DNA of 64,000 nt, taken from the NCBI RefSeq assembly GCF_002234675.1, contig NC_019862.2, forward strand, positions 26,982,707 through 27,046,706, in the 5' to 3' direction. A program made the position numbers and the translations under genes. Position 1 is the first letter of the stretch, and each line of letters opens with the position of its first letter. This DNA is from Oryzias latipes. Taxonomy: Eukaryota; Chordata; Actinopteri; Beloniformes; Adrianichthyidae. Under the pieces are notes generated by a model. That model made no database searches. It saw nothing but the letters and a program-made list of their open reading frames with translations, and was not told the origin of the DNA. Shown here piece after piece: positions 34,391 to 46,580 of this stretch.

Positions 34391-34417
34391 CGCTTGGTCT
34401 TTAAACCGCACTTCCAT
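34391..34417 (-). CDS. tjp3: Candidate alternative first coding exon of tjp3 (MEVRFKDQA)
   Basis: A minus-strand ATG at 34417 opens nine codons that end exactly at a GTAAGT donor (34390-34385) in phase 0. They would join [10 protein letters not shown] on the next exon to give MEVRFKDQA-RPG-MEE. No good acceptor lies upstream, so it would be a first exon with its own promoter. The 34418-35631 stretch upstream shows no repeat I recognise. There is no transcript evidence; a chance donor is possible. Confidence 0.45.
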
Positions 34418-35631
34418 TTTCTCCAGGGGCCTTTCCAACACAACACCTATAGCCTTAAGCGCTCAACAAACAGCCCGCTCTTTATATTCCATACAGTCCA
34501 CGCAACAACAACCTCCCTTCCACATACACAATAATCAACTCTAATTCGGATTTTCTCTGACTACAAGAAGGCCTCAGTACACCAGATATTTGATCCTCCT
34601 GTTGAAATAATTTGTAACATGACCAGATATGGTGTCTTTTCTCAGCAGAGAAAACTGAGAAACATGGAGTACAGTCCTCACCTGGAGAGCGCTCCACCCC
34701 CTCCAGGTTTTCCCCTCAGGCATTCACTCTCTAGTGGCCGTTCAGGAAGAGTTTCAGGGGTGGAGCTGCACGGCCTTTGACCTCCTAATAAACTGATACC
34801 AGAGGACAAGGCGGTCTTTGTAAACAAACATTTAAAACCATCTGCAGCCCAACTTCAGCCATTTTCTTAATTAATTTAGGGAATAAAAAAACTTCGCATT
34901 TGATTTTTAAATCAGCTTTCTTTTATAAATGTTTGGCAAAAATGAGTATCAGGTGTGGGATGAAACTTCTTTGCGAAACAATGTAAACTATAAAATCAGA
35001 GAAGCCCAACAGAGAGACACAGGCAATATTAAAACGATAGAAAAAAGGGGAGTCACTTTCCGAGTTAAAATGCAATCAAATCTTTCACTTTTTTGTATTT
35101 TCCATAAACTGCGGTTTTCAAAAGGACCATCCTCTTATCTTTCTAAGAATTAACTTCTCAAGCCAGAGTGTTTCCAGGAGAATCATCGCTAATATTGCAT
35201 TTATGTTAAACACATTTTTAGCTTTTGAGCCATTTGCAAGAGTGACATTCAGTTAAATGCAGCAGAAAAGGGATAAATCAGAAATAAAGACAGTAAAATT
35301 ACAGATATTCTGATGGACACAGCCTTTGACACTCAACATCTACCTCTACTTCTCAAGGTGATTCATGATTACGGATGTCAATTTACACATTTTTGGGATT
35401 CATACATTGTGATACAAAAAAAAAGCAGCTTTTAGCCTAATTTGAAAACAAAAAACACTGGAAAGGTTGAGATCCTTACTTTAGAAGCTTTCAACCAGTT
35501 CAACTTAATCAAAACTAACTTTTGTTTTTTCTAAAACACCAAAAAAATGAAAATAAAATAAAAACTATAAAAGTACATGTTTGATGCAATAAAGTATGAA
35601 TATGTTGTAGCTGTATACTTCTTTTACTTAC

Positions 35632-35721
35632 AGGCACCACCAGCAGCGGCGGCAGGGGCGACTGCTCCGGGGGGACAGAGCCAAAGTGTTTCAGCAGTTT
35701 CATTCGCTGTTTCAGATTCAT
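35632..35721 (-). CDS. tjp3: Candidate alternative first coding exon of tjp3 (30 codons)
   Basis: The ATG at 35721 opens 30 codons beginning MNLKQRMKLLKHFGSVPPEQ, followed by a proline-rich stretch. It ends at a GTAAGT donor (35631-35626) in phase 0, so it can join the exon that starts RPG-MEE. The frame, a codon-like composition richer in GC than its surroundings, and the strong donor support it. A different N-terminus would precede PDZ1, as ZO-1 and ZO-2 isoforms do. Confidence 0.5.
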
Positions 35722-36893
35722 GACTTTACAAAAAATATGGTCCCTCTGTCTGTTGGAAAAGAATTCTCAACAGATTTCCATCTACAGGTTCCTCAAAGAC
35801 AACAACAGTCAACTCCTCAGCAGGAGGAAGCTAAAATATATCCTAAATTAAGTAGGAAAAAAGGACCAACTGTCATTTCTTCCATCTAGAAAATAACAAA
35901 TGCCTTCCTCTGCCTTCAGTTGTACTTTCCGGCAATTATTTCACAAAATAAGACGCGTCCCCCCGGCTCAAGCTCTAACTGTGTTCTTCTTGACTAACTT
36001 TCCCACAAAGTAGCTCGTCCCAGGCCTCGACTGAGTTTAAATCCTCCGGGTGCTATGGTTACGATGCAAGAATGAGAGCGCTGGGCTGTTAATAATTGAT
36101 GGGTTGTTTGCTCCACTATAGATCCTTCTGCCCGGAGTTAGGTTTCCTGGGTTCGTCCACTGGTTCTGCTGTGTCTGAGAATCAGGAAACGCCACTGTGG
36201 CAACAGAGAGCTTTGATGGTATCTCAATTTCATGGCTAACATTTAGGCACGCCCAGAAGCTGGAGGGCTGTAGTCCTTTTCATGGATCGTTTAGAGTTTT
36301 GGAAAAGCCCCAGAAATCATAGCAGGTGACTTATTAACGTAGAAGTTAGAGGTGTTTCGAACATGCAAGATGCACCATTAAGGTATTATGTGACTCTCAG
36401 GTATAGTGCTGATAGTAACATCAAGGAGCTTTGTCACAGAGGCCTTCGGGGCGTCCACATCACCTGCAGTGAATTATTAATCCATAGGAAACAAAACAGA
36501 GGTCATATGGCTGACATGAGAAGTGCTTAAAGTCCCACCTCTTTGCTGTTTAGATCTATTGTAACGTGGCCTTTTAATTATGATTATGTTGTTTTTAGTC
36601 AGAAAACCAATAAACCCTTGTCATTTTCTAGGACATAGTTTCTGCAGAGCACAAGGAGATCATTAGAAATTCACCTCTGAGTTGAGGGCGGGACTGGTAG
36701 CGTTGAGTAAGTCCATCCCGTTCCCATCATCCATACATTTACAATGTTCTCCCGCTACCCTACTGCCCCTCACAACAATGAGTTTTATCGCTATAGGAGG
36801 CATCACGCGATTCCTCATGGGAGGAGAGCACCGCCATCTTGGTGAGGTCAAGTCACTCCTGCAGTGCATGCATCTGAACCTATTATTTGCAAA

Positions 36894-36973
36894 ATGCCAG
36901 CTCATTGTGCGGGTTTCAACTGCCAAAATCGGAGAAATGAGTCCATGAAGGAGGAAGGCATAACATTTCACAG
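36894..36973 (+). pseudogene. THAP-domain first exon fragment inside the element
   Basis: ATG at 36894 begins MPAHCAGFNCQNRRNESMKE and continues to ITFHR, ending at a GTAAGA donor after 36973. The first half of a THAP zinc finger is visible (C-x4-C, then ITFHR). I could not find the second Cys/His pair downstream, so this is probably an orphan exon of a decayed transposon gene. A cellular thap gene exon is a less likely alternative. Confidence 0.6.
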
Positions 36974-37400
36974 GTAAGATGAGGAAAAAAAGAAATTCAG
37001 GCGTTGGGGGGATTCCGGCTGCCGCTGCTGCTGCGGCGGGGGTCTGGGTGTGGGGGTGGCTGGGCGCTCCTCCTCCTTCTTTTCACATTCCACCATCCAT
37101 TTTAGAAGAACATAAACACTCACCTGAGCACAGGTGTTAGCTCACCTTTGCACTAATAGTTTGCATGATTGAATGAATGAAAGATTTCACACTAATTGGT
37201 TTAAAGGCATAGGTATGCGTTCGTGAACACTATCTGTTTTGTGTACATGTCGACATGTGGACATTTTTTGCAGCTAGCAGGTGTGTTGATAATATTTGAG
37301 TGTGTGTGGACAGGCCCCGCCCTTTTTGTACTACATTTGAACCGTACCGTAATGATAAACAACCAGTAAACCTGTCTGCTCTATGCTGCTTCATGGTCTT

Positions 37401-37446
37401 ACCCCCCCCCCCCCCCTCTCACTATCACCCCCCCCCCCCCCCCCCC
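37401..37446. repeat. Interrupted poly-C tracts
   Basis: Two C-runs (about 16 and 20 nt) are separated by TCTCACTATCA. The complementary strand has G-runs that could form a quadruplex. Confidence 0.85.
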
Positions 37447-37950
37447 TCTGACATCCCTCCCTCTTCTTCCCTTCTTTCCTTTTCCGTCCGGTCCAACACC
37501 AAAGATTTTCAATCATGGTTGAAATGAATAAAGTTTGGCCTCAATTACAAAAGGGGTTTATTCAGTCATGCCTTTGGTTTGTCTGAAGATTAATAACCCC
37601 TCTTGTTAAAGTAAAATATGTCCAACACAAGAGGCCCACAGCTCTCATCTGCCTGCCTAGCTGTTGGACAGGACAAGTTAAAAAAAAAAAAAAAAAAAAA
37701 AGAAATTCATGGATCTATTTGTCTGCAAGTGGACGCATCAGAATGGAGTGGAGCAGGATGCTTGTAGTCTGCCTTAGTAGCTTCTAGGTCACCACGACAG
37801 TCTTTTTGAGAACACATTTTCTCATCTGCTCCTGATTAACAACAATTTGAATTGAGAAATACTCAGAAATGCACGTTTAAGCCTAATATTATGTATATAT
37901 CCCATCTATCGAGAGAAAAAAACACCATTTTCATTGGAGTGGGCCTTTAA

Positions 37951-40324
37951 CATAAAAATCGATGACTGACAGAGTTTTACTAGAACCAGCATTAATGAAG
38001 GTTTGTCCCCGGTGAGCTTCAGGTTCTTGTCCGTCCAGCAGTGAAAACCACAGCACATTCCTTCCATATTAAGCTCTAAGGCTGAGTGTTTCACGTGGAA
38101 TTTAAAGAGCAGTGTGTTTACAGCAAAGTCTTGAAGAACAATGCCTCACCACGAACACAGAAACCTAATTTAATAGTTACTCTTTCTGTGAGCTCCAACA
38201 AAAAGTCTATGATTAAGCAGAGCGCTGAGCTGTGGTTAGTGGATAACGAGGAGCAGCCAGGCCTCACTGAGTAAATATGAGGCTTTTGCACTACAAACAA
38301 TCAGGTTTACAAAGGCGGTCAGATCGGCTGTTCTCCAGAGGCCTGGGCTTTAGCTTCCACCCTGAGAGGACACACTTGAAGCATGCAAGCAGTTCAAACA
38401 AGCCACTATACAGCTACCAACACACAAGTGCATTCGCTCATCTGACCCAGCTCTTCATCGTGCTCTGCAGAGGCGTGGCTGTTTATTCAAATCAGGTGTG
38501 CGGAAGCAGGTAAACACGGGGAAATCCTGAGGGCACACTGGGTCACAAAACACTAGATAGATTTTGATCATTTACATAGATTCTTCCTGTTTATTAGTAA
38601 ATATGCGATAAACTGGACATTTCTACTCTGATCTGATGTGTTCTTATTTTACGGGTCATTATGGCATCAATCCTTCAAGAAAACAATTATTTGGCTGACT
38701 AACTTTATCTGGGAGCAAATGACAAAAAAAAGTTTGCTGTATTGCTTAAGAAATATAATTAAAAAGCAGCTCCTTAAAAGGTTTTAAAAATAAGTTTTGA
38801 TGAACAACTGGTGACACAGACATGCCTCAACCAAACCAAGCTGCAATGCAGTTGCAACTGTGACGACATGATGAGACATAACTAACCAGATACTATACAT
38901 TTGTCTATCAAAAGGTTTGTGGTTTGATTCCAGCTCCCTGGATGTCCAAACCCCTGATTCCATTGTCACTTTTTATGTTTCAGTCTTTACCGTACACTAT
39001 AAAGAACAACCCATGTCTATTACTCACAAAAATGATATGTAACAATTTGCACCTGTTTTATTTGTGCAAATTTGTTTTGAAATTTTAAATAAAAAAATAC
39101 TCTAACAGCTTAAAAAATATTTGATACGAGTTCACGACAGACAACTATTATACAACTTTTCTTCTGCAAAAATTGCCTGTGCAAAAAACTACCTTAGCAG
39201 TGAAAAAAATGATTCGCAAAAATTAATCCTTCTCAATTACTTAAAAAAAATGGTTTTAAATTCTTTATTAATTTTGTTAGGTTTTTCAATTAAATATACA
39301 TAGCCCGTAAATACTATCCCATTCTTGAAATATCAAAGGGCAAAAAATACTGTAACCTTTAACAAAAAATGTTGTTTTTGTATGCAAACCTTTGGGGTTC
39401 AACAATTAATCGATGAATCCATAAAACAATTTCTGTTCCAAGGATCAAATCAGATCAATCTGTCTGAGGCAGAATTGAATCAAACACCAACATTAAAAAA
39501 AATGTTTCTTTTTCCAAATGATGTAAATCAATAATTGAAAGCATGTTTTTTTTTTTTTTAACTAAACATAAATATCAATATTCATTAAAGGGTAGCCTGG
39601 GTACATTTTGCCCAATAATTAGATAATCATACTATTAAACAAGTAAATTGTAAACAATCTGACTCTCTTGTGATTACACCCCTTTAAAATATTTTTTTTG
39701 TGTAAAAAAAAAATCATTTTTACTGCTTTGGGGTGTCAATACACACTGCCTATATGAGGGTTAAAGTTCATTTATGATCTCAATGTAGCATTATAGCCTT
39801 TATAGTGGTTAGGAAAAAACACCTACTACTGATCAAATGTAGGCTACATTAATGATAAACTTTTGTTTAAGCAAGTTTTTAAAAAAACTAATTGGACTGT
39901 CAGGAAAACTTTTTATATTTAATATGTTAGTGCTGAGTTGTTTTTTTTTGGGTAAAATTTCTCCATTAGACTTGTTTACCAGGGGAATTTAACATCTTCT
40001 GAGCTGAATCTACTGGAAAATGTTCACCAAAAAAAACAAAAAAACATGACCAAAGACTTTGAAACAGAGTCAGCGTCTGTCCTCTTGGCTTTAATAAAAG
40101 CTAAAAAGAGCAGTTTTGTGCAAAGGCTTCACGCCCTATGAAGGAAGAGTCAGGGTTTGGCAAAAATTCTGAGCAGACAACTTATTGCATCAGTAAGATA
40201 TTATGTAATCCAAAGAATAGTCAACTGCCTGAACAGCTACAGCATTACAATACAAACATACTATGCAACAACCCAAAGAACCAAAACATCCAGGAGGGAA
40301 AATAGAGACATTTACTGTTTAAAC
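37951..40324. other. Long tjp3 5' intron, no further exon seen
   Basis: AT-rich. Apart from a weak tRNA-SINE-like trace near 38880-38960 (GGTTTGATTCC at about 38929) nothing is recognised. The open frames at 38086-38513 and 39121-39534 have no splice context or homology. Confidence 0.4.
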
Positions 40325-40870
40325 CAGGGGTGGGCAAACTACAGCCCGGGGGTCATGGGCTAAACTATTTAATTTGGCCCACCAAACTGGAAGAAATTAC
40401 TGTCTTTTGTTACTTCTAAATTGTATTTCATTTTCCACTGTAATTCTGGTGTCTTCACAGTAATGGTGCACTAAATTGACCCTTGCCTATATGTGCACAG
40501 TTATTGGTGGTGTTGGAGGATTTGCTGTTATTCTGATGTTCACGTGTTTTTTCTGAGTCAGACGGGCGTTTTTCCAACTACACGAAGGCAGTTTGCCTCT
40601 AAAATTTGCATTTTCCCCTGATGGACATCAACCCATTGGTGGAGGAGGCCCTAAAATGAGAACAAAAGCCACAGTTTTGAAATAAAAACTAAAATTATTC
40701 CGTTTTAAAATATACATTTCCAGTCAAAATGAAAGCAGGTTTTGTCTATTCTATGTTGTTTTCCTTTCTCTTATGAGTTTGGTTACCAATTCCACACAAC
40801 TGCTTCTTATCTGGCCCTTCTGTCCAATGTTAGAACCCCTTGTGGCCCTCCAGTCAAGAAATTTACCTTT
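40325..40870. mobile_element. hAT-type transposon remnant
   Basis: The left end CAGGGGTGGGCAAACTACAG is the classic hAT (Charlie-like) terminus with a 'gccc' subterminal motif. The right part, TTGTGGCCCTCCAGTCAAGA, is a decayed subterminal region. No transposase frame is seen. Confidence 0.6.
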
Positions 40871-41629
40871 TGAATAGATTATCAGCAGCAGGAAAAAGTA
40901 CAGTTTGGACAAAAGTATGTCAACAACAATTAGCTAAGCTGATTTGACAAGAATTTGAAATAAACGAACATTAAATCGTACAATTTGTGTTGCATTTGGT
41001 TAATTCTGACTTGCATAACAAGAAGTTAGAAGATTCTACAATATTTATCAACTAAATATTAAATTGAAGTTGATGTTTTGTAATCAAACTATTATTAATA
41101 TTCATATTATTAAATATTTACTGGTATGTCAGACACTTAATTTAGCCTTAAAAAGCTATTAACTAAAACCATTTGTCTTACAAAGTACAGCAAAGCCAGA
41201 TGAGTGCAGTGTTTCAGTGCACAAACAAACGTTAGTGCGTGAGAGGCTGAGTGGAGCCAGCTTCCCCTTTGACTCCAACAGAAGCAGCAGTTTTTGGGAA
41301 TGTGCCCGAAACTGTGCGTCAGGCAGGCTGAAACCTGCGCGTGCAGAAGAACCAGTAGAGTGAGGAAGAAGAGGAGTGCGCTGCAGCTGTCTGTCAGTCA
41401 CCGTCCCCAAACAGCAGCTGCGCATGAACTGCCACGCATCAAAACAGACCCGCATTTCACAGCATCAAATACAACAACTGTCGTTTATCTTCAATACAGA
41501 ATTCCATAGATACTGGGGGAAATTAGCCCAGACGTGTCTCCAACTGTCAGCAGGTGTGGAGAAAGAATCCGCACCGACAGTGAGACACAGGTGAGCGTGA
41601 GCATGAAAGGTCAGCGTTCACTGACTCAC

Positions 41630-41880
41630 CTGAAGTTGAAGTCCTCCTCTCCGTCTCGCTCACTCCGTAAAACGTTTCCTCTCCGCTTAAAAAGTGTAGT
41701 TTCAACTAAAATCTCCAAAGGTTTTCAGCTGAGTCTCTTTCGTTTGTCTGCTCTCTGTGACTTGCAGGAGTTTCTCTTTGGTTTTCCTGAGCTCTCAGGT
41801 GGGGTAAGGGGGGCGTGGCGTGGACGGTTAGACGCGCAGGTAGGTTTCATAACGTCACACCCACAGTGAGTCAGGTGGTA
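41630..41880 (-). promoter_or_regulatory. tjp3: Candidate noncoding first exon and promoter of tjp3
   Basis: A GTGAGT donor (41629-41624) follows a C+G-rich stretch. Minus-strand CCACGCCCCCC (about 41810-41820) looks like a KLF/SP site. This would be a 5' UTR exon of an upstream-initiated tjp3 transcript. The start position and the exon itself are inferred. Confidence 0.4.
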
Positions 41881-42519
41881 CGTGCACCGGAAATCCCCCG
41901 TCCTCTTTCCAGAAAAACCCTTCCAAATGTGCGCCGAACCCTTTTCATTGATTGATTAGTCATTTAGGATCATGGTGCTGCGCTGTTTACAAACAGTGCT
42001 TCGGTTCAGATCTCCCTAACTGACATCTCGTTTTTCGTCATCATAACAATGAGCAACAGGAGCTGTCAGGCCTGGGGGCCCCTCAGGAGCACAGGTAGAT
42101 CATTCATGACTAACAGTTTCGTGGACCAATATAGATTTGTGGATTTCTGTAGGTAACATTCTCGTACTGGTCTCTGCATACAAGAAAGGGTTTTGGGAGC
42201 ATTGGTTATTGGCTGCTCGTTAAATATTTAACCCCTTGACGCAAAAGTAAAAGCTGAATTAGGGTAAGTTTTTAGAAGGTTAAAATTTCCATTAAACCTC
42301 AAATATGAATGGATCATATAGCATTTAGCATCTCTGTCACCACTCTGTTCAGAAGGCTTCATTCCATTATTCTCTTCTCAAATACATGGAGGTCAAAGTA
42401 AGTTCTAATTCAATACAAAACTGTAACTGTAACTGTATCAAAAACTGAAAATACATGCAGGTTGTAATTGGGAGTATTTGAAAAATGAAACAGGTAAATA
42501 TTTAAGGGGAACTTGGCAC

Positions 42520-43085
42520 TCTTTTCTTCTTTCTTTTTGGCTTTTGCCTTCACAGGTCACCACAGCAAATCACCTTCCTCCATCTAACCCTGTCTTCTAT
42601 CATCTGCTCTAACACCAACTACCTTCATATCTTCATTCAATGCATCCATAAACCTCCTCTTTGGTCTTCCTCTAGATCTCTTGCCTGGCAGCTCTAGACT
42701 CAGCACGCTTTTACCAATATATTCACCGTCTTTCCTCTGGACATGTCCAAACCATCTCAGTCTTGTCCCTTGTCCCGGACTTTATCGCCAACATGTGCTG
42801 TCTCTCTGTCATTCCTGATCCTAACCATCCTGGTAACTCCCAAAGAGAACCTCAGCATCTTCATCATCTCTGCAACCTCCAGCTCTGCTTCCTGTGTTTT
42901 TTCCTCTGTGCCACTGTCTCTAGACTGAACAGCATGTCTGGCCTCACCACATATTTGTACACTTTTCTTTTCGTTTAAGCTTAAACTCTTCTATCACACA
43001 TCACATCTGAAACATTTCTCCACTCATTCCAACCTGCCTGCACTCGCTTCTTCACTTCTTTTTTCACACTCTCCATTACTCTAGA
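42520..43085 (-). mobile_element. RTE-type LINE remnant (reverse transcriptase 3' part), minus orientation
   Basis: Read on the minus strand it contains KVYKYVVRPDML, then ...KKTQEAELEVAEMMKMLRFS, the recurrent RTE/BovB-like end of the reverse transcriptase, broken by frameshifts and stops. It is an inactive fragment in the intergenic region. Confidence 0.65.
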
Positions 43086-43197
43086 GTGTTGAACTTAGTT
43101 AAATGTGGCTAAAACAGGAAGAGACTAATGCTTTTTTTCAGGCTCTTACCTTTAACCACAGAACTGAGACTGAAAAATGGAAACAACACAGCCTTAA

Positions 43198-43320
43198 ATC
43201 CATCCATCCATCCATCCATCGTCTGCATCCCTTTAGGGATCAATCACATAAGATGTCCAGCTCGACACCTCATTCTCGACAGGGCATCAATTTTTTTTTA
43301 TTCCGAACTGTCACTCAGTA
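43198..43320 (-). repeat. (CCAT)n microsatellite with repeat tail
   Basis: Five to six CCAT units, followed by sequence seen next to fish LINE/SINE tails. Confidence 0.6.
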
Positions 43321-45995
43321 GTGATTCGAATAGACTGCAAATCATGTGATCGATGAAAACAAGGCCTCGTGTACGTCACATCACTTGGCGAGCACATTGA
43401 CAGTCTGTCAATGGTCGAGCTGTTGTGCGATTTGAACAGAATAGGTGCAGCACATTACCCAGGCTTTATAACGGACCAAACATGGCTCTTGATCATGATG
43501 CTAAATATTCTCGTCTGTTAGACGGTTCAAGCAGAGGAAGAAGAAAATCAGTTAAGAGTTAAAAGATTTGTTTTAACTACACCTTTAAATTCAGTTAAGG
43601 TTCCAGACTTTGATTATCCACTAAATGTTCAAATGTGTATTCTATTTTTAAATTTGTGACAAACTTTGAGATCCATATTTCGATGTGAACAGATGTGACT
43701 TGTTTCCATTATTGACCTGCTTTCTGTACATTTGGATGCTTGGACTCTGTGAATCCATTTCAATGACTTTGCTCTTTGCTTCTTCTTTTTTTTCTTGGCA
43801 AACATCTGCATAAATAAGCCAGAAATGTAAAATATTTGTGTATAACTAATTTTTTTAATTTTGAGAATTCAAGCTTTATTGTTGTAGTATTCAGTTGTCT
43901 TCCTTTTCTAGTCAAATCAAGGACTGCTTGGTAAGCAAAGGCTAAATTGGCTGAGAACATTGGTTTCTACCTACTACAGATAATCCTGAAGATTTTAGAA
44001 ACAAAGTTCAAACTGTTTTATTTACAGGCATCTGTTGATTTGAAGTTCAGGTCTGATGGTGATGTTTATGGAAGTATCGCTTCCATCCAGTGACTGTAGT
44101 CCCAAGTAGATAGATAGCTTCGGAGGAACGAATTGTGGCTTTCTCAGCTATAAAACTGAAAATATTTGACCAACATTGCATCCATTTGATGAGCATTATT
44201 TTATCCTTTTCTAATTCTAAATTCATTGGTGCAAATCAAGTGGTTGTTTTAAATTTTATGTGTTTTTTTGTTTGCATAGTATTTCATGGTTTAGTTGGTA
44301 AGGAATTGTTTTTAAATGTTAAGCCAGTTTAATCTGCAAAAGGGGAATGCCTGGGGTTCTTTGAACTTTGTTCAGTCTCTGTGGTGAGGTCTTCATCGGG
44401 CTCTGTGGTCACTCTGCATGTGCGCTGCTGTGGGCTGGTCTTACATTGTGGGAGCTCTCACTTGCTTCTTTGAATGTGTACTTGTGTCTGATCTTCCTCC
44501 ACTTAAATGCAGTTGTGATCAAACACATTTCCACAGTGTTGGCACCTCTGGCTCCATCTTCTGGTTCCTTTTTTATGCTCCAGTGTTTTTCTGGAGTGTT
44601 GCTTTGATGAGCAGAGTCGCCCTGGAAATGGTCCTGTTAGCTCGACTGGTCTTCAACCCATCATCTTTGAAAACCTCTGCAGAATCAAAGAATAAACATC
44701 TCCATCTCAGCATCTTTTAATGTGCCGTCACTGGGTAAAATGTTTGTATTTTCCACAGAAGACTTGGGGATTTGGACTTGCTAGTCACTAAAGCAAACTC
44801 CTGCAACCAATCTTTTGAATAGATCTGGGTTTTCTAGAGGGAAGGAACTCTCTGCTCGTCTGTCTCCAAACTGAAACCATAAGATGTCTAAACCATCAGT
44901 AAAATAACTACAGGAAACAATGAACAAGAGAGTTACACCTACTGTGTAACCAGAAAAACTATGGTTAAAATTGTGGAAAAGATTGCTCTAAACAATACTT
45001 TGTGCTACCATAGTAACAATAGATTGATGACATTCAAGCCAGTGCAGTCTGGCTTTAAGCGCTGTGATGGAGGCTGTGGGATTAGGTCAACTCCATCAGT
45101 GGAAACCCTCTTGTCTGCTGAATGTGGAAATGGAGCACACGCCTCAGAAAGAGGGAGCATGAGGGACACCAATTTGCATCTGCAGAGGATGTGAACAGGT
45201 GTACATGCAACAAGCAGGTGAAGTGACTGGCAATGCCCTCTTCATGCACCTACCAATCAGCAACTACTCTGAAAAGGAGACAGAGAAGAAGGTGTTCTTA
45301 AAATTCTTATTGATGTGGGTCAAATTTTGGAATTAGCGACCACATTTAGCCACCGCGTTATGACAGAGCATTGCCCCCTGTATGCCTATGCTTCTATGCA
45401 GCCTGATTCAACCAGGTCTCATTCTGAAGTGGGCTGTCTAGTCAGCTCACTTTGATAAAACTAAGTCTGACTCCAAAAGTTACTCCATCCTTTGTTTGTG
45501 TTTCTTGTCTTTAGTTTTTTAATTTTACAACCTGCAATTCTGTACCCATTTGAGCTGCAGCTGTAGAAATTGGATTATCTTGTGTTCAGTCAAAAAAAAC
45601 CAGTAGAGGGAGATGTTTAGCTGAAAATGTCAACAGCAGGAGGAGCTGTTGAATTTAGTCTTTTTCTGCTTTGCTTCCTGCTGCAGAGACTGAGCTTGAT
45701 TCTGTTGATTTTGTGTGTTTGTGTTGCAGCCAGGGTGAAAGAGACCATGAGAGCACGTCCTGATGGACCCAAAGGCTGTGACTGCTCTCACACGACTGAT
45801 ACGAAGCAGCTTTAATCTGAACTTCTGAGCATAGTAAAATCTCCAATTGTTGTATACCTCCTCAAATGCTGTTCAGAACAATCAATTGCTTTAAATTCTT
45901 TTACATTTTTTTAAAATGAAAATCCAACATCCGCCTGCCTGCAAGACTTTCTTCACTTTCCTGTGAGGTGGTAATTTTCCTCTTCCTTCAGCTCA
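43321..45995. other. Intergenic DNA, no recognised gene
   Basis: Between tjp3 and amotl2. The only frame worth noting is on the plus strand at 44388-44720 (see findings). No RNA gene is seen. Confidence 0.4.
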
Positions 45996-46580
45996 CAGGT
46001 GTCAAACACCAGGGGGGTATTCCAAAAAGCAGGTTATGTGAGTTACCTCGGTCTGTTTCATTAATTTTCTCCAAGCAGAAACTCTTTTTTTTTTTTTTTT
46101 TTGCTGATGCAACTGTATTACTTTTTTCTTCATATGCCGTCATTAAAATCTCCGACTCTGTCTCACTGAAGTATAGCACTCTCTTTTTTTCTCCACACGT
46201 TTACATGGTGACTCGGGATATCAGCGATCCATTGAGAAGGCCTTTCTTTATGTACTTGCCGTGCACGCTAACCCAGGATTACCAAGTCGTAATTACGCCA
46301 ACTCATATCCGGTCTTTTGGAACCGACATACCCAGAGTAAGCAAGTTCAGGCGGATTTCAGCCAGAGTTCAGGGTTAAAGTCAGGGTAGTTTAATCTTGC
46401 TATCTGGAATACCCCCCAGACCTAAGGAACCAGTGTCCTGCATGTTTCCAACAAACATTATTGTAGCATCTTATTGGCAAAACACACCTGATCCAGGTCA
46501 TCAGCAGTAGGTCAACAACACAGAAACAATTAAACACATCAGGATGCTGGTCCTTAAGGCGTTTGACAGGAGTTTGACAC
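45996..46580. mobile_element. hAT MITE interrupted by a second MITE
   Basis: The ends CAGGTGTCAAAC (45996) and GTTTGACAC (46572-46580), with internal GTGTCCTGCATGTTTCC and AACACACCTGATCC, are those of a very common fish hAT MITE. It is split by the element at 46012-46418. Confidence 0.75.
46012..46418. mobile_element. MITE with GGGGGGTATTCCA inverted repeats, nested
   Basis: The termini GGGGGGTATTCCAAAA and TGGAATACCCCCC are inverted repeats. The 407-bp element lies inside the hAT MITE, so it is the younger insertion. The superfamily was not assigned. Confidence 0.75.

Larger units (their letters stand above)
36527..37950 (+). mobile_element. Composite TTAA-flanked element carrying a THAP exon (1424 bp)
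   Basis: It is bounded by TTAA at 36527-36530 (TTAAAGTCCCAC) and 37947-37950. The right end, TTTTCATTGGAGTGGGCCTT, matches the family termini at 53080-53623. It shares the block GAAATTCACCTCTGAGTTGA with other copies. Inside lie a THAP-type first exon (36894-36973), long C-runs (37401-37446), an A-run (37681-37700) and a remnant of the family's ORF (HGSICLQVDASEW, 37716-37746). A THAP domain plus a TTAA target suggests a Kolobok-type origin; that is inference. Confidence 0.65.

Noticed and set aside
38086..38513. Plus-strand frames in the tjp3 5' intron
   Set aside because: No splice sites, no recognised domain, composition like the surrounding intron.
42743..42978. Plus-strand frames in the RTE remnant
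   Set aside because: Antisense to a broken reverse transcriptase. Not a gene.
45968..46378. Plus-strand open frame of 136 codons
   Set aside because: Lies inside the nested MITEs. No homology or promoter context.
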